A stretch of 64,000 nt of DNA from Gnetum montanum (taxonomy: Eukaryota; Streptophyta; Gnetopsida; Gnetales; Gnetaceae): assembly GCA_015680685.1 (NCBI GenBank), contig MNCI01003660.1, positions 298,428-362,427 of the forward strand, in the 5' to 3' direction. The notes beneath the pieces were generated by a model. The model saw only the letters and a list, made by a program, of their open reading frames with translations, searched no databases and was not told where the DNA came from. Shown in pieces: positions 21,230-33,608 of the stretch (its first letter is position 1; every line of letters begins with the position of its first letter). The position numbers were made by a program, and so were the translations under genes.

Positions 21230-21650
21230 TAATCCTGGAAGTCTCCTAGTCTAGTTACAAATTGCAAGAAATGATCCATGCAAGGCTCTATTAGACTCAA
21301 GTTTCAATGTAAATTTGATTTTCCAAGAAATGTACAAGACATGGAACCTACCTCCACCCAAGAAGTGTAATATCAAGTTGGAGCTTATAAACTAATCCAT
21401 TATTGTACCATTAGGATTGGTAGAGGACATTATGACTACTGTTAGTGGGTGGCCATATCTAGTAGATTTCCTAGTAATCCATATGGACAATTGCAAACAA
21501 AACTTCACAATCATTATGGGGAGGACTTGACTAAGTATAATTGATGCCAAGTTAAAAATCAAATACCTTTCTTTGGAAATCTTCAAACAAAATGAATTCA
21601 AAAAATAGAGAAGAAGAGGGTTCCATACATCATGTACTATAATATAGGAT
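21230..21650 (+). pseudogene. Retropepsin-like protease (G)
   Basis: Remnants read ALLDSSFNVNLIFQEMYKTW, LVEDIMTTVSGWPYLVDFLV and IMGRT. Catalytic D-S-G is D-S-S. The minus-strand open frame across this stretch is a mirror of it and is not a gene. Confidence 0.65.
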
Positions 21651-22114
21651 GCAATTACATATAACATATATGGATAATTTAAAAAATAATCATCACAACA
21701 TGTAGAATATGTTCTAAATCCACAAAACAAGAATATATCCAATGGTTGATCATAAACCATAGGTCCATTTCTATAATGTGCATGGAACCAATACAAATCC
21801 TCATAAGGGCATACATAGATAAGATGAATGAAATAGAGTAAATCATATACCAATTCTCAATTTTAGAGAACAAAAAAGAATTAGTGGCAAATTAGGAAAA
21901 GCTAGAAGTTTCAAAAACTTCTAAACTAAAGCCCTTGAAACTTAAAACATTATTAGAATCTTTAACATATATACTCTTAAACAATAGAAAACTAGTTATT
22001 ATAAATGCCCATCTTACTAAGCAATAGAAATGGAAGCTACTGAAAGTACTCAACAAATGGCCAACAACCTTTTCTTGGTTATATGATGAGATAATAGGAA
22101 GAGATCCATGCATA

Positions 22115-22978
22115 TGCTAACATCAAATCTACACACACTTTACTATCAAGCCTAAGAAACTACCACAAAGCAAATTGAATCCAAACTAAAAACAAGATAG
22201 AGAAGCTTCTCAAGGTTGGATTCAACTCTCCTATGATAAATAGTGAGTGGGTAAGTCCACTTGTCATTGTAGCAAAGAGAGAAGGTCATTGGAGAGTCTG
22301 CATAGACTTGAGGCTGTTAAACATGACTACTTTCAAAGATCACTTTTCCTTCTCATTCATGGATCAAGTGTTGTATACCATTGCAAGGCATAGATTCTAT
22401 ACTTTTTTGGATGAATATAGTAGCTACAATCAAATCCAAATCTCTCTAGAAGACTAGGCCAAAATGACATTCACAAGTCCCTATGGGACTTTTGCATATG
22501 AAAAGATGTCTTTCGGTGTGTGTAATGCTCATGTAACCTTTTAACATTTTTTCCTAAGCATCTTTCAACATTAAATTGGTACAAGTATGGAAGTCCTTAT
22601 AGATGACTTCTCCACCTATGGTGTTGATTTTGAACAAGCTCTAAACCATCTTAAGAAAGTACTAAAATGATATGTGAAAAACAAGTTGAAGCTTAATTAG
22701 TAGAAGAGCCACTTGATGCTCCACAAAGGTATTATCTTAGGACACAAAATTTCAAAAAAAATGAATTGAGGTAGATCCAAAAAAGATAAGGGTCATCAAA
22801 GAAATTGCTAGATAACCTTAGATATTTAAGGATGTGGGGTCATTGCCTAGACACACTAGTTACCATAGATGCTTCATAGAAAATTTCTCTATAATTGTCA
22901 AACCATTTGTGGAACTTACTAAAGAGGATGCAACATTTGAATGGACCAACGAATGTGATCAAGAATTCCAATTATGAT
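22115..22978 (+). pseudogene. Reverse transcriptase (G)
   Basis: Athila-type RT. It begins at the 'HQIYTHFTIKPKKLPQSKLN' stretch, then WVSPLVIVAKREGHWRVCID, LLNMTTFKDHFSFSFMDQVL, YSSYNQIQIS and YGTFAYEKMSFGVCNA. The catalytic site reads VLIDDFSTYG, so both Asp of the x-x-D-D box remain, and GIILGHKISK follows. It has several stops and at least one frame change. The first half is open for 74 codons (22233-22457). Confidence 0.8.
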
Positions 22979-23327
22979 TGATGCCTCCAATTATGCCTTA
23001 GGATGAGTACTAACACAAATGGATGATCATAAACATCCATATTACATCCATTGTACTAGTAGAATAGTTACAAATGCACAACTCAACTACACCACAATAC
23101 AAAAAGAACTGATAGCGGTGATGTATGCCCTTAAAAAATTTAGGCACTATGTGCTTGGATATCTAACTTTTTTGCATACTAATTATAATGTCATTTTCTT
23201 CCTCATGAATGAACGAGTAGTGAGTCCTTGTATCATAAGGTTACTAGTAATTCTACAAAAATCCAACCTAATAACAATGCATATAAAGAGAATCAAGAAT
23301 ATTGTTGCTAATCATTTGTCTTGATTA
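22979..23327 (+). pseudogene. RNase H (G)
   Basis: A 101-codon open frame (23019-23324) covers most of the domain: PYYIHCTSRIVTNAQLNYTT, KELIAVMYALKKFRHYVLGY (second acidic motif) and IVANHLS at the end. DASNYALG precedes it in another frame. The third acidic residue region reads HTNYNVIFF, where E has HIDHSAIRF, so an Asp is lost. Confidence 0.75.
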
Positions 23328-23429
23328 AGATAGGATAACAATGCTAATGAATAGCCTTTTTTAGATCAATTTCTAGATGATTTTCTTTTTACCAAGGTAG
23401 CTGAAATTGCAACACCCAGGCTTACAAAT

Positions 23430-24832
23430 TAGTATGATAAATTTTTTTCCTTTCTACTCACACAAGAGACTCCTAATGAATGGGACCTAATAAAGTTTTC
23501 TCTTATCTACTTGCATAGAAGACTCATAACCAATGGGACCTAAAAAAGTTTTTTCCTATCTACTCACATAGGAGACTCCTAATGAATGGGACTGCAAGAA
23601 GAAATAATAGTTCATTTGCCAAGTGAAGCATTACATGAAGATAGAGGGTAACTTCTATAAAATCTATGTGGATGGCCTAGTATTATGATGTGTACCTAAT
23701 AATGAAGAACTTTGACTTTTTCAAGATGCTTCTAAAGGTCCTTAGAGGGGCCATTATGCTGGGGAGGAAAATGATTATTAAAATTTTGTTTGCAAGATAG
23801 TTTTGGCCTATAGTCTTTAGGAATGGTCACATTTCATCCATTCATGAAAAAGATATCAACTAGATGGAGGAATGATAGTCAAAATGAAAGGATTCCAACA
23901 ATGGATTCAACCACTAGAGCCTTTCAATCTTTGGGGAATCAATTTCATGAGATCCATCATCCCCATGTCTAATAAAAAATATTACATTGTTATTGTTGTT
24001 GACTACTATACCAAATGAACCAAGTTGCAACTGTCATCAATTGTACTTCCTCCACTATAGCTTGATTCTTTTAGCAACAAGTGGTAAATAAGTTTGGTAT
24101 ATATAGGACACTAATTTCTAACAATGTAACTCATTTTATATGTACTACCCTTAGAAATTAATGCAATGCATGGTGGGTGTAAACTCATAATACCATATCA
24201 CTCTTAAGTCAATGGTTAAGCTAAAGTCACTAATAGGAAGATTACTAGAATTCTAACAAGAACAGTTACTAGATATATGAAAGATTAAAGTAGAAAACTC
24301 AACAATGCTATATGGGCTTATTGCTTAACCTAGAAACTTCATATAAGCAACTCTCTGTACAAGTTAGTATACAAAAAGTTATTTAAACTTCAAATCCAAA
24401 CTAAAATCCATACACTCACAACTGCATGTGACCTTGACTTAGATATTAACTCAACACGAAAAGAAAGATTAATGATGCTCAATGTGTTGGAGGAAAATCA
24501 AAGGGTAGTTCTCATGATGAATGAAGCACATAAGACATATAATAAGCAACAACATGATGCCTAAATAAGAAGAGTTAAATTTCAACCAAGAGAATTCCAC
24601 ACATGTATCTAAATGAACTAAGTTCTGAACATTATAAGTGGAATCATACACTGTGCATTCAACTTTCCCTTTAAGAGCTATGATAATTTATCATCCAATA
24701 AGCCTCAAAAAGCACATGTTGGTCAATATTCAACAAGTGAAACCTTTCAAATATTTTCAAATAACTAGAACCAACCACAACACCTTAATGCAAGGACAAG
24801 CATGCTCTATTTTTATGCTCTCCTTGTTCTAA
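23430..24832 (+). pseudogene. Integrase (G)
   Basis: Fragments in order: the His/Cys zinc region (about 23600-23900), the core with 'WGINFMRSIIPMSNKKYYIV' (first acidic residue changed to Asn), 'ISNNVTHF' (second Asp changed) and 'NRKITRILT'. The C-terminal part RPISLKKHMLVNIQQVKPF ends at 24832. All three catalytic positions are damaged or uncertain. It ended the pol polyprotein. Confidence 0.65.
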
Positions 24833-25720
24833 CATAATCATGAGGGAGACAACCATATGACAAAACATCTTGAGGAGACAACCTTTTTACTTTTTTATCT
24901 TATACTATCTTTCATTATTCTTTGGCTATTTTACAAAAATTTTCCATTTTCTTGAAATTTATCTTTGCTTCTATATTTTCCTTTATTTTATATTTTTCCT
25001 TATTTCATTTTCCTTTATCTTTCAATTTTGTAATTTTTAAGTTTCAAGTTTTAACTCATTATTATTGCTATTGAAATTATTACCAAATGTAGTACATCAT
25101 GATTGCTATTTCTATAAATAGGTCAACCTTATTTTTGGGATCACTTTCTATATTTACAAATTGTTAACTACAACTATTACAAGGTAGTAAGTCCATGACA
25201 TCCACCTATTCCATTTTTATCAATAAAAGATCCACATCATGAAGACACTATGATTATTTCACATAAACCAAAAAATAACTTGTGATCTTATTACCCATCC
25301 AAAGGGGAAAGGATTAAGTGGAAATGAATAAGGGTATATTCTCAACGAGATTTATTAAGTTTCTTCTTAACTTCTTCCGTGAGTCTCATGACACCACAGG
25401 GAATGTATCGTTACTCCTATTATAATCTCAAAATGAATCATGTACTATGTAAAGTATGGTTCCTTTAAAAAATGGAAATAAAAACACATACCTTTAAAGA
25501 TCTTTTGGAAAACACACATTAGTTATTGGGCTAAGAAAACATGTTATTAATCCCTAAAGGCATCCCTCTAACTAAGGCCCAAATTTCCTTCATTTAGTTA
25601 TCATGTCTAATTACTTTCTTAATCCTTTCTACTTAAGTAATTGTCTTCTTGTGTGGTTATTATTCTCTCGTAGTTGTAAGTTAGATACAAAATACAATAC
25701 CATGCCACTATTACTAGTAT
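24833..25720 (+). other. G region after pol, non-coding
   Basis: Matches F 40831-41700. It has T-rich DNA, a weak TTTTACA stretch, the unknown conserved segment (about 25190-25450), and a decayed hairpin unit next to 'atggttcctttaaaaaatgg' (about 25455-25560). Confidence 0.5.
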
Positions 25721-27621
25721 GGACTTAATTTTGAACCTAAATGGGAAGGTATATGACTCATCTTAATTATTTAATCCACAAGAAAATTTGGTTAAAATGA
25801 TAAAGAATTTCACATTCCTATTTGTTGGCGCATTTTGGCCATTTAATGGAGCAGGCTTTGTGAGGTTGTGAAGCTAATCATATAACTAACGTTCACCCTG
25901 ATTTAAACATTGCCAATATTTTATTGGATGAAGACTTTTTAGAGGTGTTGGGTTGGTAGTTTGAAAGGTTTTTCTCTAATTGATTCACTAGCAAATACAG
26001 TTTTGTTTAAGAAAAATGATTAATTGTTCAAAGTTCATGAAAATCCTCTACCAGCTATTTTAGTCCCAAAGAAGTATTCACTAGATCTACAAACATGTAT
26101 TGATGTACAAGTCAAGAAGTGGGTTTAGTTAACCTCCATAAGGTATGGGAAGAAGTATCTTAGTGGTCTCACCTAGGACAAACCACAAGATAATGATCCA
26201 AAAATCTCCATCGTTTCACAGAAATGCCACATGTTGTTCGTACTCGCAAAAGCATTTAAGTGTAATGATATCACACAAAAACCACCTAAATTTATCAAAT
26301 TGATTTTTTCCTGCTTTCTGGTTGCAAAGAAACACCAAGAGACGACCCGAACACTCTCGGCTATCGGGCTCTCCTTTTAGGGTTTTGGGAGTTGGGAGCC
26401 TCAGTACACGCACGATAGAGAAATAGAGAAGCGAGCCATTTATGAATGTGAACCCGATAGGGAAAGGAAGCCAACTCTTGATCCCCAAAGCCAGGTGGGC
26501 AACAGGTACCATGAGCCCTCTATTTGTAAGAAAACAGATTTGACTAGTTTTAGGGCAACTGGCTCGAAGACAGAAAGATGAAAAGATGCAGTATGTGTTA
26601 CTAATTCTATGAATTAGTGGGGAACGAGTCCCCGAGCCCAATCACTCAACGTAATGTTTCCAGTCATACTGTTATTTTCTTCCCCTGTGCTTCAGAATGT
26701 GAAGGTTTCCGGAGAAACTATTAACTAAGATGTAAGATGAGAGGGGAATGCCGATTCCACCTCGATGACTGGCATTCAAAACTGAATTTAGATAAATATC
26801 TTCTTACTTCGTGGATCATATTTTTCTACAATAATTACGATTGAAAAGATGGAGTCATCTATGGCAAAAATAAAGGGCACCAAGTAGGTGACAAGAAAGC
26901 ACGTGGCCTCTCCCAGCTGGATCAAGCTAGAGCCAATGTCGACGTTGATACCTACGACTTTAGCGGAGCCATTGCCAGAAACAGAGACATGGAAGCAATC
27001 GGTTTTGGATCAAGAATTTGCAGAGGATTTGGATTTGGACCAAAATTGAGAGATAGAGTGACAGTATGGCATCACCTTCGTCGGTTTCTGTAAACGTGAT
27101 GCTGGCAATATACAAGAAGAAGACAGTGGTGGTAGATCCACTGAGGCAATACATCACGCTGCACTACTCGGAGCGAGGAGCGGTGAAAGATGAGGACAAT
27201 TTGAAGGTCATAGATGTGCAGCTATGAATAGTTTGCTCTACTGGAATTCGTCCGAGCTTGCCTTCTCGATTTCCATTACAATATAGAGCAGGAACAGAAA
27301 CAGAAATAGGGATGAGAAGCCTAACTGCCACAACAGAAGCAGCAGGAAGCAAGTTACGATAATAATGGAGCCTCATTCTCCAGAGAATTCCTTGTTTCTT
27401 GTTCAAGAAGTTTCCATCAAGGGTTATCAGGACATCTCAGGCCTTGCTGCAAAAATGATTAAAATCTAGAACCAGTAAGAGATCTAGCCACCAAAAAGTT
27501 TGCCAAGGTAAGACTGTAGTAGCAGAAAAGAAAAAGCAGGAACCTGGACTCACCAATGGCATCTTCCTGCTGAACCTGGACTACGATGACCATTACACAA
27601 ACTACATAACGGCAAGCAATG
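25721..27621. other. Foreign block with host-gene features inside G
   Basis: F has no counterpart for this stretch. From about 26200 it looks unlike the retroelement DNA around it, with many intact CpG sites. At 26370-26385 there is 'ttttagggttttggg', a motif common in plant 5' leaders. The first exon of an ALIX-like gene is at 27066-27227. It reads as a piece of a gene (promoter, leader, exon 1) moved into G. The long minus-strand open frame at 26216-26641 matches nothing I know and is probably an antisense mirror. Confidence 0.5.
27066..27227 (+). pseudogene. ALIX / BRO1-domain protein, exon 1 fragment
   Basis: A 53-codon frame starts MASPSSVSVNVMLAIYKKKT and continues with PLRQYITLHYSERGAVKDED. 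It resembles the N-terminus of plant ALIX proteins, where 'NVMLAIxEKKT ... RPLRxYIxxxYSER ... EDDL' opens the BRO1 domain. ALIX works with ESCRT-III in endosomal sorting. Only this first part is present, out of a protein normally several hundred residues long, and the frame stops at 27227. It is a captured or duplicated exon, not a working gene. Family identity rests on recall of the motif, not on a search. Confidence 0.6.
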
Positions 27622-27913
27622 CTATGTGTTGACACTATAAACTATATACTATCTACATGATTAAACTATAATCTACATAACGTGACACTCGCTTTGTGTT
27701 GAAAACGTGAGATCGCCACTCCATTTATGCATTCAGTTGTACACACTTACATATATATTTATATATTAACCCATCCATGTATGCATCAAATCCATGGGTA
27801 TTATCTCTACTACTATGATGTAAATAACAATAAAATATTTTATGATTTAAAAAGGGAATTTGTGCAACAATTGTTCAAAGTCCCATGTGGATTGAACACT
27901 TGTCAATTGAAAT

Positions 27914-28180
27914 GGTGGTTATAACCACCACCAAGGCCACTTGTCAACTATAACCTTTTTATCTCCATGGTGACCACTTGGCGACTGAAGGGCCACTTGT
28001 CAAATGCATGGGACACTTGTCAACTGCAACCTTTTTATCTCCATGGTGACCACTTGGCAATTAAATGAGGCCACTTGGCAATTGAATGAAGACACTTGGT
28101 AACTGAATGAAGACACTTGGCAACTGAATAGGACACTTGTCACCCACAGCTTTTTTATCTCTATGGTGGTTATAACCACC
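27914..28180. repeat. Minisatellite between two identical palindromes
   Basis: GGTGGTTATAACCACC occurs at 27914-27929 and again at 28165-28180. Between them a unit of about 23 bp (cacttggcaactgaatgaaga and variants) repeats, with two longer units containing 'ctttttatctccatggtgac'. Confidence 0.8.
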
Positions 28181-28397
28181 CAAGACATTTTGTAACTTAC
28201 CTACCTACCTTTTGAACCTTATAAAAAGGCTTCAGGGGTAAGAAGAAGAGAGATCATCATACTTGGGAGAAGACATTGATACTACACTTTGAAAGGCTAC
28301 TAGCTAACACTTGGGCTCTCACTTGGAGACACACTTTGAGTCTTGGGAGAAGAGCATTGTAAAGAAGAAATTGTGAAAGATTGCTTGTAAGATGACT

Positions 28398-28617
28398 NNN
28401 NNNNNNNNNNNNNNNNNNNNNNNNNNNNNNNNNNNNNNNNNNNNNNNNNNNNNNNNNNNNNNNNNNNNNNNNNNNNNNNNNNNNNNNNNNNNNNNNNNNN
28501 NNNNNNNNNNNNNNNNNNNNNNNNNNNNNNNNNNNNNNNNNNNNNNNNNNNNNNNNNNNNNNNNNNNNNNNNNNNNNNNNNNNNNNNNNNNNNNNNNNNN
28601 NNNNNNNNNNNNNNNNN
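28398..28617. other. Assembly gap (220 N)
   Basis: Run of N inside the probable solo LTR. Open frames drawn across it are meaningless. Confidence 1.
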
Positions 28618-29290
28618 AGGTTCTGTTGAATGCAATTGTTGACATCCATTATCTAGCCAAAATGGAGTCTCGTACATGGTAGTTTACGCAGCAATTTTTG
28701 GTAGCATAGTAGGATTGTCTTGAAGAAATTGCTTATTTGAGCCTTGGAAGTTTGAAAAATTCATAGTTATTGAATTTGGGATAGCTTTATTGCAAAGTGT
28801 TTACTCGTGTCATTTTACCTTGTTTAAATATTTGAGGTCCGCGCAAATCTGCTTTCTTTTCTGTCTATTTCCATTGAATCTTACTCTATTTCTAGTTTTC
28901 TTGTGGAACTATTTCTTTCTCTGGGGAAAATTAGAAGTAGATTCGCAAAGTTGTGCTCAAATGTTTTTGCAAAATTTTATTTGTTACAAGAAGGTATTAT
29001 AAGGACCACGTAGACTAGGCAATTGAACAAAATAGGAACTCTCAGCAACTCATAGTACTTGGCAAAGTTGGTTGAATCTCTTTAAGATAAGTCATTTGTA
29101 GTTTACACACAACGCAATCGTTTCATATTTTACAACCGCAATCCGCAATAGTACACACACATACTCACATTAACTACTAAGTCTATTTGGAGGTATCTGG
29201 GCCTTGGTGTTCCCAGAGACCAGCAAGCACCTAAATCCTGTTCGAGGACACTCGTTGGCGATCGCGTCCCAAACAGTCACCAACACTATT

Positions 29291-30342
29291 CCTCTACAAA
29301 CATTTTCTAGATCCCACTATTTACCTTGTTGCTACATACTATGGTTTCGCTAATAATTTTGGTTTTATAAAGTGTAAGGTCATAAGCACAATAATTGTGT
29401 GGGTATGATGTCTAACCTAGATCGACATTAAGTCTCTAGGATGCCTACAGACTTCTTGTAACATGGTTATGCAAGGGCATTTTAGGCATGGACTTGCTTT
29501 TGGGAGGACTCACCTGTAGAACTTTTAAACATCTAGTTTACACTCCATCACCACATGTCTAAATTCATTTGATTACAATCATAATAACATGCATCATCCA
29601 AATTTATATCTTTCTTAGCCAATTTTTAACTTGAAAACATGTGTTCCTTAGGCTAAATGAGAGTTTCTTTTACATCAAGCCTCATTTGAAACCTCATGAT
29701 TTTTTGTCTATACTCTTGGAACTCCTTTTTGGCTTCTATTTGGTCCTTATTTTACTTCTAAATTTTCAAAAACCCTTAGTTTTTCAAATGGAAAACTTTG
29801 CTAAGGGCTATGTTAATGGAGTTTGATATGTTGACACATCCTTATCGACATACCATGAAAATAGTATATATATACACGTGATACTTAGCTCAAATTTTAC
29901 ATTTTACCTTTAAAAATCAAGGGAGTGTTTACCATTTTTAGAATCCAAAAGCTTCCTGAAGTCATAACTACTTTTTGAGACCCTTGATTTCACCTTTTTT
30001 TCAATATGTGAGCTTTCAAAGATACCTTCTATGTTGTAAGAGCCTCAACACAAGTGTTTTTAATGAATTTTTAACAAATTTCACTAACCCCATGGATAAG
30101 ATATGAAAATAACATTAAAATATTAAAGTAATATTAAAAATTATACCAACTAAAAATACCTTTAGACTTTAATATCTACAACTCCTCAAAAACCTTAACA
30201 TCTAATCTTTCAAAATTATCATGAATAAAAGTGATCAAAATGTACATAGATTTAAGAGATAATATTAAAACAACTAATCTTAGGTTATCTATGTGATTGC
30301 AAATGATACTTAAATGAGGTCCGCAAGTGGGTGATCCATCAC
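29291..30342 (+). other. G region before ORF3, non-coding
   Basis: AT-rich, with partial resemblance to F 42150-42900 from about 29640 on ('cataccatgaaaatag', 'caagggagtgttt', 'cataact'). No credible gene. Confidence 0.45.
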
Positions 30343-33112
30343 AACCCAAAGAGAAATGATTAATGAAAGTTAGAGGATAGGAACAACAACAACCATAATA
30401 ACAAGAATAAAAATAAGCTATGAAAGAAATTCATGCTACAAGACCCTTAAGAGAAGAGCCTAAGAGAAGAGAAACAAGACACTCAAGGTAAGATGAAGAA
30501 TCAAGGCTTAGGCCCAACCTAGTGGTGATCTTAATAGAAGCTTACCTAGAAAATGTTAGAAGGAAGGAAATCCAAGTAGAATTCTTTAGAAACTAAACTT
30601 TGAACCCTTCCTAGAATTGGCACTAGAAGAGATTTAAACATAGTTCCAAGGGTCTCTACTATGGTCCATCATTTCCACTAATGGAAAATGGTATCTTGGG
30701 AAGATCCATCTTTTCTAGAATAATTACTAAGGAGATGCAACCATAAAGATCAAAGATATAACCATCTCCTACTTAGTGGAAGCCATTGCAGTAGCCCTTA
30801 GATTGCCCAACACTAGGGCAAAGTTAGCTAAGATCTTGTTACAGGTAGATCTGGATATGAAGAAAGAATGAACTCAATATTGCTATGGAGTGAACCATAA
30901 GGAGTATGATACCCTTACAAAAAGATAATGCACATATATCAAGATTGCACCCTACCACCTCAATCCAATAGTATTACCAAGTAAGGTCACTACATTCTTT
31001 TCAAGGGCATGTGGGGCTCTAAGCGGGAACTTCTTAGACAATCTTTCCTAACTCATCTTCTTGGAAATTGAGAAGGGATTCAAAGAAAATGAAAAGGGAT
31101 GAAAGACAGTCTCTTTTCTTTCCTCATAAGAAAACTTTGCAAAACTGGAGAATATTGCTTTATTCCAATGATGTGATCTATAGGGCCCCTACCACATCCT
31201 AGTAGGACATGATAAATGATAAGGCCCTTGCCAACTCCAAGACAAGGCATCACCTCTTCTACCACTAACAAAACTAAAAATAACACCTAAGTTGGTGATA
31301 GCAATTGAATGTCTATGGTAACTTAGGAAGCAGTTGTAGTAGCAAAGCTCTAATGGTGGCAGTGAATCATCAATGTATTGTCTAGCCATAGGCTACCTCA
31401 ACAAAGTCGCTAGGACTATCAGTTGGCTAGTGGATGACTAGCCCCTGTATTCTCTGCATGAAGAAACTAGGCTCCTGTTCACTACAACCCCAACACATGA
31501 GAAGTCACTATGTTTATCATAGGAGAATAACTTCCTAAAGTCTCTAGGAATGTAGTAGATTTCTCTATCATATTAGAAGAAGGAGAGGATGCAACAATCC
31601 TAGTTATGCCACATAGGGATCAAAAAATAGTAAATGAGATGGTGGCAAATCAAGTCAAAGAAACTCTAAGTGCTTCTATAACTTTTGTTCTGTACATTGA
31701 TATATTATGGCATATATTCAACTATCTATAGGAGTCAAAAACAAGGGAATGAATACAACACACCATGAGGAAGTGTTGGAACGATTGGTTGGAGTTAGCA
31801 ACTAATTTTAGAGATCTTCAACATCCCAAAAGATATAACAATAACCTAGTCACAACTACTTAAGATAAGGAGCAAGTTCTTTTTGGCACAAATGCAACTA
31901 GAGGAAGTCACTAATATTAACCAAATGTTGTTAGTTGAGGTTGTGGAACTTAGAGTCTAACGGTGGCCTCTTTAGCCAAAACTCACAAGCTATGAAGCTT
32001 TTTAACAACTTCAACAAAAAATAAAAGAGATTGAAAATGCTAAGAAGTGGGTACTTTTGGATGCATCATTATTGGATACCATACTAAACATCAAAAAAAA
32101 TGACCTTCTAAACATGTGTAGGAAGAATAAGATTCTAATCAAGGAAAACCAACATCTATAAAAGGCTAAAGCACAAAAAGAACAACTACTAGAATACATA
32201 CACCATTAACAAGAATAACTTGCTAAGGTAAATCACGATGTTAGGAGGTTACCTACTAAGAAAAAAATCTTTTAATGGAGGATGTTCAAGCCATTTGCTA
32301 GAAGATTGTCATTAAGATTACTACCTAAGAAAATGAAAGCCTAAAATATGAAAAAATGAAAAATTAGTACAAGTACTAAGTGGATGCTCAAGGAAGTGGA
32401 CAAAAGGAAAATTAGATTGGCAAAGGCTAAGGTAAATGAAGCCCTCTAGTAACTTCATCAAGTAAGCGATGCATGGTAGCCTATCTTTAATGGACCAAAT
32501 GCATATAATCAAGTAAAAATTCATCTAAACAAGTTGCCAATCAAAGAGATATCTAACTACATGAACCTAGCCAATCTTTGATATGCAAACTTGATGATGC
32601 TTACTAGAGGATGGTCAAGACCAAAGTTGGAGAAGCATGTGAGTGGCTCCTACATTCTTTATGAGGCAAAGGTAAAGCTTCACAGGGAGATGAAGTAGAA
32701 GCTAGAAGTACCTAATGCAAAGCTTAAGGTTCTTAAGAGTAAATTTGAGTATTAATCATAAATTTTTGAGAACCTAGCTCGAATAATGAATAACCATTAG
32801 GAGTTGCAAAACCTTGTATGAATGTTTGACATCAACTATAAGTAGTTTATAGCTTGGTTTATTAATAAGAATGATATTTTTTCAACATTGTCTTACTTAT
32901 GAGATATACCAATACTAGCTAGCCTAGGGGATGCTCCCTAGACCATTAATGACCCACAAAGTAAAGAAGAGAAAATGAAGGCACTATTAGATGTATTCAA
33001 GTTTTCAAACATGGCAATAGCAATGGTAAAGTAGCCCAGGCCATCGGTTAGACCAAGACAAGAGGAAGGATCATCTAAGTCACAGAAGCCTCCACCTTTA
33101 AGCATGATGTAA
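30343..33112 (+). pseudogene. ORF3 (G): plant-transposon-like domain plus coiled coil
   Basis: The third ORF after pol. The N-terminal part (about 30600-31160) reads WYLGKI, IKDITISYLVEAIAVALRL, YCYGVNHKEYDTLT, APYHLNPIVLPSKVTTF and SFPFLIRKLC. This is the pattern of the 'putative plant transposon protein' (Transposase_32-like) family found in the env-like position of Athila elements. A long Lys/Glu/Leu-rich part (about 31850-32800) looks like a coiled coil. The tail is INDPQSKEEKMKALLDVF, ending near SKSQKPPP at 33112. Many stops. The start is estimated because the splice acceptor region is degraded. Function unknown. Confidence 0.6.
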
Positions 33113-33329
33113 AGACTCTATATTAATCAACTTTGTGCAATAATGATCTACCAATTTTTTGTATAATGTTCAATTTTTATAAAATTCATTATAAATGCTC
33201 AAATATTTTCTAATGTGGCACTTAGCATTGCTAGGTATTAGTCAGTCAATAGTTAGTTCCATATTCCCTAAAATTTTGCAAGCAACTTGGTCCCATTTTT
33301 ATTCACTTGTGGATGAGTTTTCAATCAAT

Positions 33330-33339
33330 CGTGAGGATA
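33330..33339 (+). other. Polypurine tract of G, decayed
   Basis: CGTGAGGATA directly before TGATGAAG. F has GCATGGGGGTA at the same place. Confidence 0.6.
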
Positions 33340-33608
33340 TGATGAAGGGTCAATAAGTTAATTATGTTGACAAGCATGCATCAATGTAGCCCCAACAATG
33401 TGTCATTTAATGCATTGATGCATATGCATCGACACCCCCCATTCTATAGCCTATATAAATATGCACACCATCCACATTTATCGCATCTTTGGTCATTCTC
33501 ACAACAAAGCTCTTGCAGTTTTCATCCATAAAAATTAGCCAAATTTTCATCTAACTATCCGCAATGTGGATTGACTTAATTAAATGGAATTTTATTCAAG
33601 TGCATAAT
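33340..33608 (+). repeat. 3' LTR of G, first part
   Basis: Matches 17658-17925. It is cut at 33608 by element F and continues at 45618. Confidence 0.85.
33604..33608. repeat. Target-site duplication of F, left (ATAAT)
   Basis: ATAAT here and ATAGT at 45613-45617. The unbroken site in the G 5' LTR reads ATAAC. Confidence 0.75.

Larger units (their letters stand above)
27622..29290 (+). mobile_element. Probable solo LTR with target duplication
   Basis: TGTTGACAC at 27627 and CACCAACA ending at 29285 form a TGTTG/CAACA inverted end pair. CTATG precedes (27622-27626) and CTATT follows (29286-29290). Inside are a minisatellite flanked by palindromes, a TATA-like 'cttataaaaaggc' at 28219-28231 and the 220-N gap. 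The strand is chosen from the TATA box. No coding region is visible, so it would be a solo LTR about 1.66 kb long, of uncertain family. Confidence 0.5.

Noticed and set aside
21392-21853. 153-codon minus-strand open frame
   Set aside because: It is the mirror of the G protease on the plus strand, with no motif of its own.
26216-26641. 141-codon minus-strand open frame
   Set aside because: No recognisable domain. It probably runs antisense to the leader region of the captured ALIX piece.
27164-27406. Minus-strand frame over the ALIX fragment
   Set aside because: Antisense to the BRO1-like exon and its downstream sequence.
27897-28190. CRISPR-like array
   Set aside because: Units are contiguous and variable without spacers, in a plant LTR.
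28257-28682. Four open frames across the N run
   Set aside because: They exist only because N codons are not counted as stops.
29190-29210. 'ggaggtatctgggccttgg' as a tRNA-Met primer-binding site
   Set aside because: Several mismatches, and it lies inside the better supported TGTTG/CAACA LTR limits.
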